DNA of 64,000 nucleotides from Pseudaquidulcibacter sp041917055 (GCA_041917055.1 JAYRYJ010000003.1:62001-126000); one strand, 5' to 3'; shown: positions 18,464 to 28,025, counted from the first letter of the stretch. The notes: generated by a model from the letters alone, not told the origin. A program made the numbers and translations.

Positions 18464-19735
18464 TTATTGCTGTGAAGCGAATTCATTGTTGGCGAATAGC
18501 ATTGCATTAATGATTTCACGTTCCGCCATACTCAGGAACGGATTCCATACGTCTAAAATCATGATATAGCGGGTTTCGTCGCTATCGTTCATTGCTTCGT
18601 GATCAATGGAATCATCAAACACAAAGGCTTCGCCAATTTTCCATTCGCGGGTTTCATTGCCAACCCTGAACCAACATTTCGGCGGGATTTTCAAAGGTAA
18701 ATGACACAAAAGCCTAATATTGGTCGAACCGGTATGTGGCGGAATATGTGTGTGCGGTTGCAAAACCGAAAAGACCACCGTTGGCCCAAAATTCGCCTGA
18801 TACGCCAAAGGCAGTCGCGACAATATTTCTGACGTGCGCGGGCATAAAGCATGAACATCATCAAATTTCTTACCATCGCGATAAAAATGCACAGTTGACC
18901 ATTCGGGATTAAAATTCAAATATTCCCATTGATTGGTCGGCTTATCTTTCGGCGTTTGCACATATGGCGCAAATTTCTCCCAATTGTGGCGAATAATATT
19001 TGCTGCTTCTTCTTGAATAATAGGGGTTGCAGCCTCTAATTCCTCAAGCCACGGAAATAATTCGCGTTCATAAAATTGAATTGCCGGCAATTGCGGAAAA
19101 TTAAACAAGATTCCGTCATGGACATAATGTTTTGAAACGCCTGAAAGAATATCAATACATTCCTCAGCACGCTTTAGTTCTTTTGCGGAATATTTTTCGC
19201 GCACTGATTGCGTTCTTTCACGCAAAAATTTCTGCTTGGAGCTTGCGTTTTGCGCGATAACGCGTTTGGCGTGTTCGACGGCAGCGCGCATTTGCGGCGC
19301 GATTTTGCTTTCATCAGGCACAGTTTTCATTGCATTGGCATAAACATTTGCCGCCGCAACCCGCTTGCCCATTTGTTCTAATACAGCGCCTTTCCACAAA
19401 AGACCCATAAATAAATAAGGGTCGATCGCCAGTGCATTATCAATTTCCTCAATCGCCAGAGGCAAGCGACCTTTCAATTTATGCACTAGACCTAAATGCA
19501 AAGGAATTGATGCTTCATTTGGCGCCTGTAAACGCGCTTTGGTCAAGAGGTCGAAGGCAGCGTCAACACGACCGCTTTTCAAATCCTCCATAGCGTCGCG
19601 CACCAAAAGGCGGGGGTGATTGGGCGCGTGAAGTTTAATTTCACTCCAAATAGCATTAGCTTTGGCAAAGTCACCAAAACCTTCTGCGGTTTCGGCCTGT
19701 GAAATCATTGCGAGGATTTGTGCGTCCATGGACAT
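18464..19735 (-). CDS. TPR protein with aspartyl/asparaginyl beta-hydroxylase domain
   Basis: 423-residue protein with TPR-like helical repeats in the N-terminal half (about residues 1-160) and an Fe(II)/2-oxoglutarate aspartyl/asparaginyl hydroxylase-type domain in the C-terminal part. The metal-binding region is visible as QPHTHIPPHTGSTN with a second histidine in DDSIDHEAMN, and an arginine in ETRYIMILDVWNP could bind the co-substrate. The target protein is not known; family members hydroxylate Asp/Asn side chains. No signal peptide. It precedes sppA's stop by only a few bases on the same strand, so it may be cotranscribed behind sppA. Confidence 0.88.
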   Translation of the reverse strand: MSMDAQILAMISQAETAEGFGDFAKANAIWSEIKLHAPNHPRLLVRDAMEDLKSGRVDAAFDLLTKARLQAPNEASIPLHLGLVHKLKGRLPLAIEEIDNALAIDPYLFMGLLWKGAVLEQMGKRVAAANVYANAMKTVPDESKIAPQMRAAVEHAKRVIAQNASSKQKFLRERTQSVREKYSAKELKRAEECIDILSGVSKHYVHDGILFNFPQLPAIQFYERELFPWLEELEAATPIIQEEAANIIRHNWEKFAPYVQTPKDKPTNQWEYLNFNPEWSTVHFYRDGKKFDDVHALCPRTSEILSRLPLAYQANFGPTVVFSVLQPHTHIPPHTGSTNIRLLCHLPLKIPPKCWFRVGNETREWKIGEAFVFDDSIDHEAMNDSDETRYIMILDVWNPFLSMAEREIINAMLFANNEFASQQ

Positions 19736-19743
19736 TGAGAAGC

Positions 19744-21492
19744 CTATCTGATTTTAAGATTTTCCTTAGCAATTATCGAATTATCATTCGCCGCTTTAAT
19801 TTGCATCAATGCTTCGTTTAGGCGGGTATCGCCCAAAATTGTCCCAATTGATGCCAAGGCGCGCGCAGCTTCTGTTGAGCCACCTAATAATGAAGTAAGT
19901 GCCTTGAATGGGTCTTCGGGTTGCGGATAATATACGGTTTCAACGGATTTTTTCGCGTCTATTTTTGCAAGTGCTTTGGCTTCCATTATTGCCTGACGCA
20001 AGCCGCCGATTGTATCGACCAAAGCAATATTTTTCGCTTGTGCGCCCGTCCAAACCCGACCTTTTGCGATTTCTTGCACTTTCTCAATTGGCAATTTGCG
20101 ACCTGCGGCAACTTTTGACGTGAAATCAATATAAATCCGCTCCATCGATTTATGAAATTGTTCGCGTTGCGAATTTGTGAAAGCCGATGAAGAATAAGCG
20201 CCGACAAATGGCCCACCAACCTCGATAGACGAAATATTCGCGCCACTATATTTTTGGATAGCCGCATTAACCGCCAATTTGCCGCCCAAAACCCCAATAG
20301 ATCCGGTAATGCTTGACGGCATAGCGACAATTTTGTCCGCCCCTACGGACACAAAATATCCACCCGATGCGGCATAGGCACCCATGGAAATTACCACTGG
20401 TTTTTTCATAGCTTTGGCGCGTTCAATCGCACTCCAAATCTGTTCGGAAGCAATAGCAGAGCCGCCGGGCGACGAAACCCGAAATACAATTGCCTTGATT
20501 GAATCATTGTCAGTCGCTTCACGAATTGCTTGGGCCAAGCGGTCCGAATTCATAATTTGCGCATTAGAGAAGGGGTTTTCTTCTTGTGGCCCGCCTATAA
20601 TTTCCCCTTCACCGCCGATAATAGCGATTTTGGGGCCAAATGAATAGGTCGGCGTATATAATTGCAATTCAACCAAGGAACTGGTTTTGCCACCGGCTTT
20701 GGCAATCACATAATCCATCGCCTCTTCCGGCATACCGATTTTATCGCCTAATTTTGCTTTCAATGCGACTTGTGACGAAAAAGGTGCAGTATCAAGAGCT
20801 TGCTTCAAGGCCTCAATCGGGACTTTTCTATCGACTGATATTTCGGCCAAAAATGAATTATATATCGAACCCAATAGCGAGGTGGTCGCTTCGCGGTGCG
20901 CCTCAGTATAATCTTTTTGAGTATAGACATTGGCGGCATTTTTATATTCATAGAATTGATCAAATTGCGGTGAAATGCCAAATTTTTCAAACATGCCGCC
21001 CAAAAACATAGTTTCGGTTGAAAGACCTGTCGCGGTAAAATCGGCATTGTTTTGCAACCAAATTTCATCCGCCGCACTTATCGTCACATAATTTGACAAA
21101 GTCGGCATCATAAAACCCTGCGCATGGGCAATAACGAATTTGCCGGATGATTTGAAATCAATAATTGCTTGACGAATTTCTTCGGCATGTGCGGGTGCAA
21201 TGCCCAATTCCGGTGCACGAACCAAAACGCCTTTGACATTATTATCAGTTTCTGCAGCCTCTAATTTTCTAACGACGTCCACCACGGAAATCGCACCATT
21301 AATGCCACCAAACGGGCTTTGCGAAGGTTGGTCATTAATCGGGCGACGTAAATCCAACACCAATACAGCATTGTGTGGCGTGATTGGTTTGGACGAACTG
21401 GTCGCGCTCATGATAAAAAGCATAGGCAGAACGACAAAAAACAATATAAGGCCAACAAAAACACCGGCGATTGTAAACAAAAACTGTTTCAA
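19744..21492 (-). CDS. sppA: Signal peptide peptidase SppA, 67-kDa type
   Basis: Membrane-bound serine/lysine protease that degrades cleaved signal peptides. The protein has one N-terminal membrane helix (about residues 5-27) and two tandem S49 domains. The catalytic serine lies in GAYAASGGYFVS in the C-terminal domain, and the lysine is expected in the N-terminal domain. I set the start at the TTG at 21492, since CTCCT on the plus strand (AGGAG on the coding strand, 21500-21504) is seven bases before it; the longer in-frame TTG at 21510 would include this Shine-Dalgarno sequence. The hydroxylase gene follows eight bases downstream. Confidence 0.94.
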   Translation of the reverse strand: MKQFLFTIAGVFVGLILFFVVLPMLFIMSATSSSKPITPHNAVLVLDLRRPINDQPSQSPFGGINGAISVVDVVRKLEAAETDNNVKGVLVRAPELGIAPAHAEEIRQAIIDFKSSGKFVIAHAQGFMMPTLSNYVTISAADEIWLQNNADFTATGLSTETMFLGGMFEKFGISPQFDQFYEYKNAANVYTQKDYTEAHREATTSLLGSIYNSFLAEISVDRKVPIEALKQALDTAPFSSQVALKAKLGDKIGMPEEAMDYVIAKAGGKTSSLVELQLYTPTYSFGPKIAIIGGEGEIIGGPQEENPFSNAQIMNSDRLAQAIREATDNDSIKAIVFRVSSPGGSAIASEQIWSAIERAKAMKKPVVISMGAYAASGGYFVSVGADKIVAMPSSITGSIGVLGGKLAVNAAIQKYSGANISSIEVGGPFVGAYSSSAFTNSQREQFHKSMERIYIDFTSKVAAGRKLPIEKVQEIAKGRVWTGAQAKNIALVDTIGGLRQAIMEAKALAKIDAKKSVETVYYPQPEDPFKALTSLLGGSTEAARALASIGTILGDTRLNEALMQIKAANDNSIIAKENLKIR

Positions 21493-21685
21493 ACCTAATC
21501 TCCTATGCAATTAATACGCGCACTGCATTCACGGGCTTCATATAGTCATAAATCAATCAATAATCCATGCTGCTTAGGGATTTTTAGCATAGAGAGAAAT
21601 TCACTGAAATTTCATTCTTTACAGCCATAATTGCTATTCCCACTTGCGAAAGCAAGAAAGGCGCTTTATTGCGGCCTTTCACAAT

Positions 21686-21760
21686 TGGGGTGTCGCCAAG
21701 CGGTAAGGCACCGGTTTTTGGTACCGGCATTCGGAGGTTCGAATCCTCCCACCCCAGCCA
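21686..21760 (+). tRNA. tRNA-Gln (anticodon TTG)
   Basis: 75-base tRNA with encoded CCA. Acceptor stem TGGGGTG pairs with CACCCCA, the anticodon stem CCGGT/ACCGG encloses loop TTTTGGT with anticodon TTG, and the T arm contains GGTTCGAATCC. It is close to the E. coli tRNA-Gln. The region just downstream holds decayed coding sequence, consistent with use as an integration site. Confidence 0.97.
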
Positions 21761-22145
21761 ATTTTCTTTTCACTGATTTTAGGCCATACACTCATTATTT
21801 AGTGGCTTGAGGGGTCTTTGGTTATGAATCAGGCCGAAAACAAAGATTTTGTGATTTGGGCATACAAACTTCCTTTTTTTGAGACTAGTTCGACGCCAAG
21901 ATGCCGCAGGGTGATGATTTATGAGTTTGTGACCTGGTGCGCCCTGATTTATTCACGCTTTAAGACAACCAAAATGCTATCAAATGATGTCATTTGTGCG
22001 GTGACACTTATTATCGTGAATAAATGCGACCGCACGAAAATCCAAATTCTAACGCGTTTTCAAATGTGTGGAATAGGCAGCCCCCATGCAAATTTCATAA
22101 GCTCAAAATACTCATTCCAACCGTATTGAGATATGCCGATTTTGA
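21761..22145 (+). other. Non-coding or decayed stretch downstream of tRNA-Gln
   Basis: No convincing gene. A 103-codon open frame at 21818-22129 has no Shine-Dalgarno sequence and no recognisable protein character. A 7-bp inverted repeat (GTGCGGT near 22005, ACCGCAC near 22030) is the only structure seen. Probably genomic debris beside the tRNA. Confidence 0.5.
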
Positions 22146-22388
22146 CATGTCAAAAATCATATATTTTATAACAGAGGGTGGCGCGGATACTGTGTGAATA
22201 TAGAACCGCGTTCGATGTCAAATAATCAAATCCAAGACATCCCAATATCTCAAGAAATCTGCTTAAAAAACTAAGCACAATTCATAGTGTTGGCAATTGG
22301 AAAGTTGGTTTGGGAAAATAAGAAACAAACCGGAAATGCGACGCTTTGGCAGGATTGGAAAAATGAGCCGCACAAATATTTTGGGTAA
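22146..22388 (+). pseudogene. Decayed fragment, possibly FkbM-type methyltransferase
   Basis: One reading frame from 22146 to 22388 interrupted by a single stop at 22272-22274. The first part reads HIFYNRGWRGYCVNIEP, resembling the FY-x-RGWRG-x-N-x-EP motif of FkbM-family methyltransferases; the part after the stop reads WENKKQTGNATLWQDW and ends at TAA. Preservation of the frame across the stop argues for a once-coding sequence. It lacks a start and is far too short for the family. The identification from a short motif is tentative. Confidence 0.4.
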
Positions 22389-22412
22389 TTGAGAAGCTGT
22401 CACCGAAATGTT

Positions 22413-22790
22413 TTAAAAGTCCGGACCTGGTTGATACGCCCAAACTATTGACGCCACTTCCCCTTCTTTATTTGATATACAAAATGTGCCGCGCCTCCAA
22501 GAAAGGTCGTCAAAACAACACTCCATTGACCCTAACGGAATCTTGTGCTCTTTAAATAGACCGCCAGCATAACTAGCGTTTTCTAAACAACTTGTGTTTT
22601 TTCTGAGGCCTTCTTTAATTAGAACCTTCTCTGCTTCTTTAAAATTTTGTCCAATCCAAACTATGCCAACGGAGCCTTCAGTTACCATCCCATAACCGCC
22701 ATTTTTATAGACGAATTTATCAAGCGGGCTGCAAGCGCAAAATGCGCTAAGCGCAATTAGCAAGAAAATAGAAGAAATATTCTTTAGCAT
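22413..22790 (-). CDS. Small lipoprotein of unknown function
   Basis: 125-residue product with a lipoprotein signal (hydrophobic helix then SAFCAC, cysteine about residue 19). The mature part contains FKEAEKVLIKEGL and four or more cysteines (NTSCLEN, MECCFDD, GTFCISN), so disulphides are likely. I do not recognise the family. The start at 22790 has GGAG seven bases upstream and puts the signal at the very N-terminus. An in-frame ATG at 22835, also with GGAG, would add 15 basic residues and is less likely. Confidence 0.7.
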   Translation of the reverse strand: MLKNISSIFLLIALSAFCACSPLDKFVYKNGGYGMVTEGSVGIVWIGQNFKEAEKVLIKEGLRKNTSCLENASYAGGLFKEHKIPLGSMECCFDDLSWRRGTFCISNKEGEVASIVWAYQPGPDF

Positions 22791-23191
22791 GAAATTGCTC
22801 CGTTCTGGCATTTTGCGCCAATGCCTGGTTCGCATGATTTCTCCTCGCCTTTTGCTCGTCTCCATTGCCGCCAACCTATATTTGCCGCACCTAATGGTAA
22901 AAGTTAAAACGGGCGCTGAAACGGGCGCATGATCTGAATTTAAAACTGTTTCGGTTGACAAATCGATACAGTTCGCATCATGCCCTATCTATTCTCCCAA
23001 CAAAAATCCCCAAACTCAAATGCCTAACAACCCATATCAAAGCTAACACAATTTAGGGTAAAGTTATGCAGGGATTTTAGGAAGTTGGAAAGACTAAGCG
23101 CCACGAGTATAGGGGATATTAATTCACATCATGTCCCCTGTCCCCGACTTCAATAAAGCTGCAATGGGCCGTTAATTAATTAGTAAATGGC
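22791..23191. other. Intergenic region with a hairpin, no gene seen
   Basis: About 400 bases without a supported gene. It holds the promoter of the lipoprotein gene, a short tandem ACGGGCGC-type duplication near 22910-22930, and a 9-bp imperfect inverted repeat at 23111-23139 (AGGGGATAT against ATGTCCCCT) downstream of the sensor kinase. No T tract follows that hairpin, so it is not a standard terminator. Confidence 0.5.
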
Positions 23192-25036
23192 CTAGGCGGC
23201 AATTGGGATTTCGACTATTACTTGCGCGCCTTTTTGCTTTCCTTCGCTTTCAATCATCAATTTGCCGCCCATGGCATTTACATTATTGGCGCACCAATGA
23301 AGGCCAAGGCCACCCTTCTTATTGCGTCGTGTTGAAAAGCCGCGTTCAAACAATTTCGTTTTTTGGGTCTCGTCAATGCCATCGCCATTGTCATTGATTT
23401 TTACCGCCAACATATTTTCAAATTCACCGGCATTAGGCATTATTTCGACAATCAGACTGCCATCTTTGCGATTTGTCTGTGAAATTGCCTCAAGTGCATT
23501 GGTTACAAGATTGTCAAAGACCTGAGAATAAATGATCTTGCTTCCGCGAACCAATTGCGGTGGCGGCTTTACAAACTCGACATTGACTTGGTCTTTGCTC
23601 AAACGCGCAATTTCAAGCGATTTATCGAGAATTGAGGTAATTTCACAAAACTCATCTTCAAATTCTGCCTGGTTCGCACGCAGGCTATCGATGGTTTCCA
23701 CTGCGTGATTTATGCTTTCACGAGCCTTTGAGATGAGTCGTGCCGAGTTTTCGGCGGTTTCAATTTGTGCCTTTAGATGCGCTTTGGCGAAATCGGCCAA
23801 TTTTCTGCGCCTTTGCGGGTCGCAATCTCCAAGAGCCAATTCTTCAATGGCGCGATCATAATTATTTGACAGCTTTTCGGGCGTCTCGTCTAATCTTGAT
23901 AGAATGGTTGAAATCGGGCTTAATGCGTTTTTGACATTATGAAGAACGTCAATTTCACTTTGCGCTTTACCAATTTGGAAAGATTTTTGCGACAGGGATT
24001 CCTGTAGGGCCGCAGTGTTCACGATCATTTCATTGAATGAATTAATCACCTGCCCGATTTCGTCATTTCTTTGATCGGTTTCATAGACTTTCAATTGGCC
24101 TGACTTAGAAATCTCTGCCAAATGCTTTGTCAATGATTGTAATGGCGTAATTACGATTTCGGCAATCCGACCGTAAAAGAATATAATGGATGCCGCGGAT
24201 AATAATAATATGCCCACCACCAAAACCAACCATAAATCGGTTTTCACCGCATTAAGACTGCGGTCATATCGCGAAGTTAGGCGACCGACAGGCATATTAT
24301 CATGCCCGAATATCCCGACACTTATTGCCGCGTAATCATCATAAATTTTGACATTTAGCGGGCTGTTTGCGCGCACAAAATCAACAATCGTGTCGTTCTT
24401 TAATGTATCTTTGACATTATTATCATCGATTTGTCGCGCAATTGCCATAATGCCCTTAGGCGTTCCGGTCTTATCACTCATAAAAACTTTGGCGGTACCA
24501 ACGACATATAATTTGCTGTCAATCCTGAGATAGGTCTCATAATTTGGCAAATCTTTCATGTGACCATGGCGAATGACATCACGCAAATATTCTACCATTT
24601 TCTTGGCTAATAAAGCATCTGGTTTTAACGTGTTTTTATCAAAAGCAACCGAATATGAGACATTATCTGTTTCACGCAAATAGCTTATTGAAGATACACC
24701 ATAATCAATTAGGCTCGCTGGGTCGAGGTTACGATCGATAAAATTCTGATTGAAATTTTCGATAAAGGCATAGGAATCGTCCCAATAGGACCAGCCGAAG
24801 GTTTTTGTTTTAATTTCAGTTTTCTGATTTTCCAAATATGCACTTATTTGCGCGCCTTGATGTTGAATCTGGGTTGTTTCCAATTGATTTAAGCGCGAAT
24901 AAATTATGTTCTTAATAAAGAAAATAACTACCAAAACACCTATTACGCCCGCTGCAAGCAAAAATGCAATTAAGCGCGCACCAATTCGCGTCCCTATGAA
25001 GGCTCTTATGAAATTCTTTTTCAATCTGGCGAACAT
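23192..25036 (-). CDS. Membrane sensor histidine kinase (CHASE4-HAMP-HATPase)
   Basis: 614-residue sensor kinase. Two membrane helices (about 20-45 and 272-295) flank a periplasmic domain of the CHASE4 type (begins near SYWDDSYAFIENFN), followed by HAMP, a coiled-coil, a variant H-box LHNVKNALSPIS with the likely phosphoacceptor histidine, and a HATPase domain with N-box FDNLVTNALEAI, G1 NDNGDGID and G2 KGGLGLHW. It begins one base after the stop of the response regulator on the same strand, so the two are almost certainly a cognate pair acting on c-di-GMP. The signal sensed is unknown. Confidence 0.93.
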   Translation of the reverse strand: MFARLKKNFIRAFIGTRIGARLIAFLLAAGVIGVLVVIFFIKNIIYSRLNQLETTQIQHQGAQISAYLENQKTEIKTKTFGWSYWDDSYAFIENFNQNFIDRNLDPASLIDYGVSSISYLRETDNVSYSVAFDKNTLKPDALLAKKMVEYLRDVIRHGHMKDLPNYETYLRIDSKLYVVGTAKVFMSDKTGTPKGIMAIARQIDDNNVKDTLKNDTIVDFVRANSPLNVKIYDDYAAISVGIFGHDNMPVGRLTSRYDRSLNAVKTDLWLVLVVGILLLSAASIIFFYGRIAEIVITPLQSLTKHLAEISKSGQLKVYETDQRNDEIGQVINSFNEMIVNTAALQESLSQKSFQIGKAQSEIDVLHNVKNALSPISTILSRLDETPEKLSNNYDRAIEELALGDCDPQRRRKLADFAKAHLKAQIETAENSARLISKARESINHAVETIDSLRANQAEFEDEFCEITSILDKSLEIARLSKDQVNVEFVKPPPQLVRGSKIIYSQVFDNLVTNALEAISQTNRKDGSLIVEIMPNAGEFENMLAVKINDNGDGIDETQKTKLFERGFSTRRNKKGGLGLHWCANNVNAMGGKLMIESEGKQKGAQVIVEIPIAA

Positions 25037-25037
25037 A

Positions 25038-26894
25038 TTAGCCTACCGCTGCCAATTCCAAATTTGGCAAGGGTACAGGCATTTTTTCGAGACCGTTTTC
25101 TGCAAATTGGCGCGTGGATTCTTTATTAAGTGCCGCACCGAACAAATAGCCTTGTAAATGCGAACAGCCCAAAAGACGCAGAGTTTGGCATTGTGCCTCA
25201 TCTTCGACACCTTCTGCGACCACATTTAAACCCAAAGAACGCGCAAGATAATTGATTGAATTTACTATTGCATCTGAATGCTTTTCACGCCCGACTTGGT
25301 CTATGAAGCTCTTGTCAATTTTGATGCAATCGAGGTCGAAGTTTTTGACACTAACCATTGACGAATAACCGGTGCCAAAATCGTCGAGTGCGATTTTAAA
25401 GCCTAATTCGCGCAATTGTCGCAAAATCGCTTTTGCGCGACCAATATCTTCAAAAATCGCCGTTTCAGTAATTTCTATCTGCACACGTGACCGTTCAAGC
25501 CCTACTTCACTCGCACACTGACAAATAAATTCAACGATGCCCTCGCGCTTGAATTGTTTTGGCGAGAAATTGATGGATACATATTGATTAGGCCAATTGG
25601 CGGCTTCTTTAATCGCCTCACTAATGACCCATTCGCTTACTGAATAAATTAATTCAGAATCTTCAACAATCGGAATGAAAATCCCTGGGCTGATTGCGCC
25701 GTATTTTTTGGAATTCCACCTTAGCAAAGCCTCAAAACCAACTACTGACAGGCCGTTTCTTTCAACAATTGGCTGATAATGAACAGCTAATTCGCCATCG
25801 CGCATTGCGTCTTCCAATGTTCCAAGAACCATTTTTTTGAATTTGACGCTTTCGTCCAATTCTTGATCATAGATACAGACTTGATTACGACCGCGCGCTT
25901 TGGCCTGATGCAAGGCCGTGTCTGCCATGCGCATTTTTGCAATGGCGTCTCTTTCACAATCAGAAGGGCAAACCAAAAGCCCGACAGAGGCAGAGGTTTG
26001 AACCGTATGTTGCAAAATCTGAAATGGTTTCGAACATTTAGCGATTAGATTATGGCATAATGCCGCCGCCTCGGTCCCGCTAATATTATGGAAAAGGATT
26101 GCAAATTCGTCGCCGCCCAATCGCGCAACAAAGGTTTCTTTCGGGCATGTGTTTCTAATGCAAGAATAAAGATTATTTATGAAATCGTCGCCCGTAAAAT
26201 GACCGTATGAATCATTGATTTCTTTAAATCTATCAATATCAAGCAAGGCCAAAATGACATCGCCCACTTTTTCATCAATACGATTATTTAATTCGCGCAA
26301 AAAGAACATGCGGTTCGGCGCACCGGTTAATGTGTCATGATTGGCAATTTTGATTGCGCGCGCTTCACTTTCCGCGAGTTCGAGAATCTTATTGTGCAAT
26401 GCCATTAATTGGCGCGAATCATATTCCCATCTTTGACACAAAGAATATGCCATTTGTGAAATTTCTTTGGCATTGAATGGTTTAGCGATAAAGAAAATCT
26501 TATGTGCAGGGCCCGCGATTTTTGCAATCTCGCTCATTTCATTGTCCGCGAAGGCCGAAACAATTACGATGTTAATATTCGGGTCAAGATTACGAATAAG
26601 GCGCGCGGTTTCTTTGCCGTCTATCCCCGGCGGCATACGAAAATCTACAAAGGCGACTTGAAAATGATGTCCGGTTTTTATTGAATTGCGAACTTTTTCA
26701 ACGCCTTCAAGACCTTGGGAGGCAAATTCAAGCTCTATAATTTCACTTTCTTGGGGAACGTCACTGCGCTTTTCGCCGAAAAGGTCTTCTTCAAGACTTT
26801 GAATCTCGTTCTTTATTTTGGAATCCGCATTGCGGAAAACTTCGCGATATGCGTCATGAAGCGATTTTTCATCGTCTATAATTAATATTCGCAT
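25038..26894 (-). CDS. Response regulator with GGDEF and EAL domains
   Basis: 618-residue three-domain regulator. The receiver (about 1-160) has the acidic pair in ILIIDDE and the phosphoacceptor aspartate in VAFVDFRMPPGIDG, but carries an insert of some 40 residues after its first helix. The diguanylate cyclase signature RLGGDEFAILF and the phosphodiesterase motifs FEALLRW, NFSPKQF and DDFGTGYSS all look intact, so it could both make and break c-di-GMP. Start at the MRILIIDDE methionine; upstream in-frame starts exist but extend past the receiver fold. It is followed one base later by its kinase. Confidence 0.94.
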   Translation of the reverse strand: MRILIIDDEKSLHDAYREVFRNADSKIKNEIQSLEEDLFGEKRSDVPQESEIIELEFASQGLEGVEKVRNSIKTGHHFQVAFVDFRMPPGIDGKETARLIRNLDPNINIVIVSAFADNEMSEIAKIAGPAHKIFFIAKPFNAKEISQMAYSLCQRWEYDSRQLMALHNKILELAESEARAIKIANHDTLTGAPNRMFFLRELNNRIDEKVGDVILALLDIDRFKEINDSYGHFTGDDFINNLYSCIRNTCPKETFVARLGGDEFAILFHNISGTEAAALCHNLIAKCSKPFQILQHTVQTSASVGLLVCPSDCERDAIAKMRMADTALHQAKARGRNQVCIYDQELDESVKFKKMVLGTLEDAMRDGELAVHYQPIVERNGLSVVGFEALLRWNSKKYGAISPGIFIPIVEDSELIYSVSEWVISEAIKEAANWPNQYVSINFSPKQFKREGIVEFICQCASEVGLERSRVQIEITETAIFEDIGRAKAILRQLRELGFKIALDDFGTGYSSMVSVKNFDLDCIKIDKSFIDQVGREKHSDAIVNSINYLARSLGLNVVAEGVEDEAQCQTLRLLGCSHLQGYLFGAALNKESTRQFAENGLEKMPVPLPNLELAAVG

Positions 26895-26987
26895 TAGGCC
26901 CACACCATATTTTTGGTGAGCATAACAGCGCAAAGTTAATATTTATTGCCAAATTTAATAAGAATTTGATGAAAATTGGAGAAACCT

Positions 26988-27023
26988 AGGGGCAGGACTC
27001 ATTAATTAATGGGCTCTGACCCT
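26988..27023. repeat. 36-bp imperfect palindromic repeat
   Basis: The two halves AGGGGCAGGACTCATTAAT and its near-complement TTAATGGGCTCTGACCCT form an imperfect inverted repeat centred on ATTAATTAAT. A related half-copy is at 38412-38436 (AGGCTCAGGACCCATCAAT). It looks like a small dispersed intergenic element. It lies just downstream of the first Sel1 gene and upstream of the c-di-GMP regulator. Confidence 0.45.
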
Positions 27024-27029
27024 AACCCT

Positions 27030-28025
27030 TTACGGAATTTGTTTCAACATTTTATTCGCCAATTCATGTTTTGGGTTTATCGATGTCGCCGAAAACAAGA
27101 ACTCTTTCGCTAATACAAGATTTTTTGCAACGCCATTGCCTGTAAAGTGCATATACGCAGCATTATAGCAGCCATCAGCATTTTTTCCATCGCAGGCCAT
27201 CTTAAAATAGGACATTGCATTAGCATGATTAATTGGATGTTTTGGCGTGCCATTGAAAAACACATTTCCAATACCGGTGCAGGCGTCGTAAAACTTATTG
27301 TCGCAAGCCAATTGATAAAGGTCAAAAGCGGCATCCTTATCTATGGCGCGACCTTCGCCTTTCTCATGCATTAGGCCAAGTTCGAAACATGATTTATATA
27401 TCTTTAAGTCACACGCTATTTTGTAGTATTTTCCAGCATTTGAATAATCAACATTGCCAAAATCGCCGAAAAGATACATTTCTGCAAGATAACTACAACC
27501 AAGACCGTCTTTTTTAGCACAGCCTTTTTCATAATAGGTTTTGGCCTTTTGGAAGTCTTGGGGCAAAGTTTCATTAAGGAAGTAGGCGTCACCTGCAAGC
27601 GTGCAATTTACGCCAGTAGCATTGTCCAAATTACAGGACTTTTCGTAATAATTAGCCGCCAGTTCCTCATTTACCGACACAATATAATCGCCCCATGCAT
27701 AAAGATCCGCCATTGTGCCGCAAGAATCGGCATTTCCTAAAGTGCAGGCCTTTTCATAGAATTCAACCGCCAAAACGCCGTCAATTTTGATTTTGTCAAA
27801 TCCGTTTTCGTAAATAAGTCCGAGATTAAAGCATGACAATGACTTATTGGCGTTGCATTCTTTAATCAATAGCGGCTCTGCCTCTTTGAATTTTTTGGCG
27901 TTATACAAAGCGACGCCAGGCGATTCCTTAGCCACTGGTTTCGCTTTTGGCGCAGCATTAGCAATGCCAGAAAATAAAATAGCAAAAGACGCCACAGCGA
28001 TTGAAAGTTTCTTGAGAATGGCCAT
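27030..28025 (-). CDS. Secreted Sel1-repeat protein, cysteine-paired type
   Basis: 331-residue exported protein: signal peptide (about 1-24, ending IANAA) followed by about eight Sel1-like helical repeats with the pattern A-x-x-x-Y-KAC-x(6)-C-x-x-LG-x-x-Y. The two cysteines per repeat resemble the Helicobacter cysteine-rich (Hcp) proteins, where they form disulphides within each repeat. These act as protein-binding scaffolds; the partner here is unknown. The start at 28025 has GGGGAAG upstream. A longer paralogue lies directly upstream on the same strand. Confidence 0.88.
   Translation of the reverse strand: MAILKKLSIAVASFAILFSGIANAAPKAKPVAKESPGVALYNAKKFKEAEPLLIKECNANKSLSCFNLGLIYENGFDKIKIDGVLAVEFYEKACTLGNADSCGTMADLYAWGDYIVSVNEELAANYYEKSCNLDNATGVNCTLAGDAYFLNETLPQDFQKAKTYYEKGCAKKDGLGCSYLAEMYLFGDFGNVDYSNAGKYYKIACDLKIYKSCFELGLMHEKGEGRAIDKDAAFDLYQLACDNKFYDACTGIGNVFFNGTPKHPINHANAMSYFKMACDGKNADGCYNAAYMHFTGNGVAKNLVLAKEFLFSATSINPKHELANKMLKQIP

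Noticed and set aside
21818..22129. 103-codon open frame downstream of tRNA-Gln
   Set aside because: No ribosome-binding site, irregular composition, no recognisable motifs; sits in a debris region.
22791..22961. N-terminal extension of the small lipoprotein gene
   Set aside because: Would bury the lipoprotein signal behind 57 residues; the shorter start has a good ribosome-binding site.
23111..23139. Hairpin downstream of the sensor kinase as a terminator
   Set aside because: Stem is good but no T tract follows on either strand.
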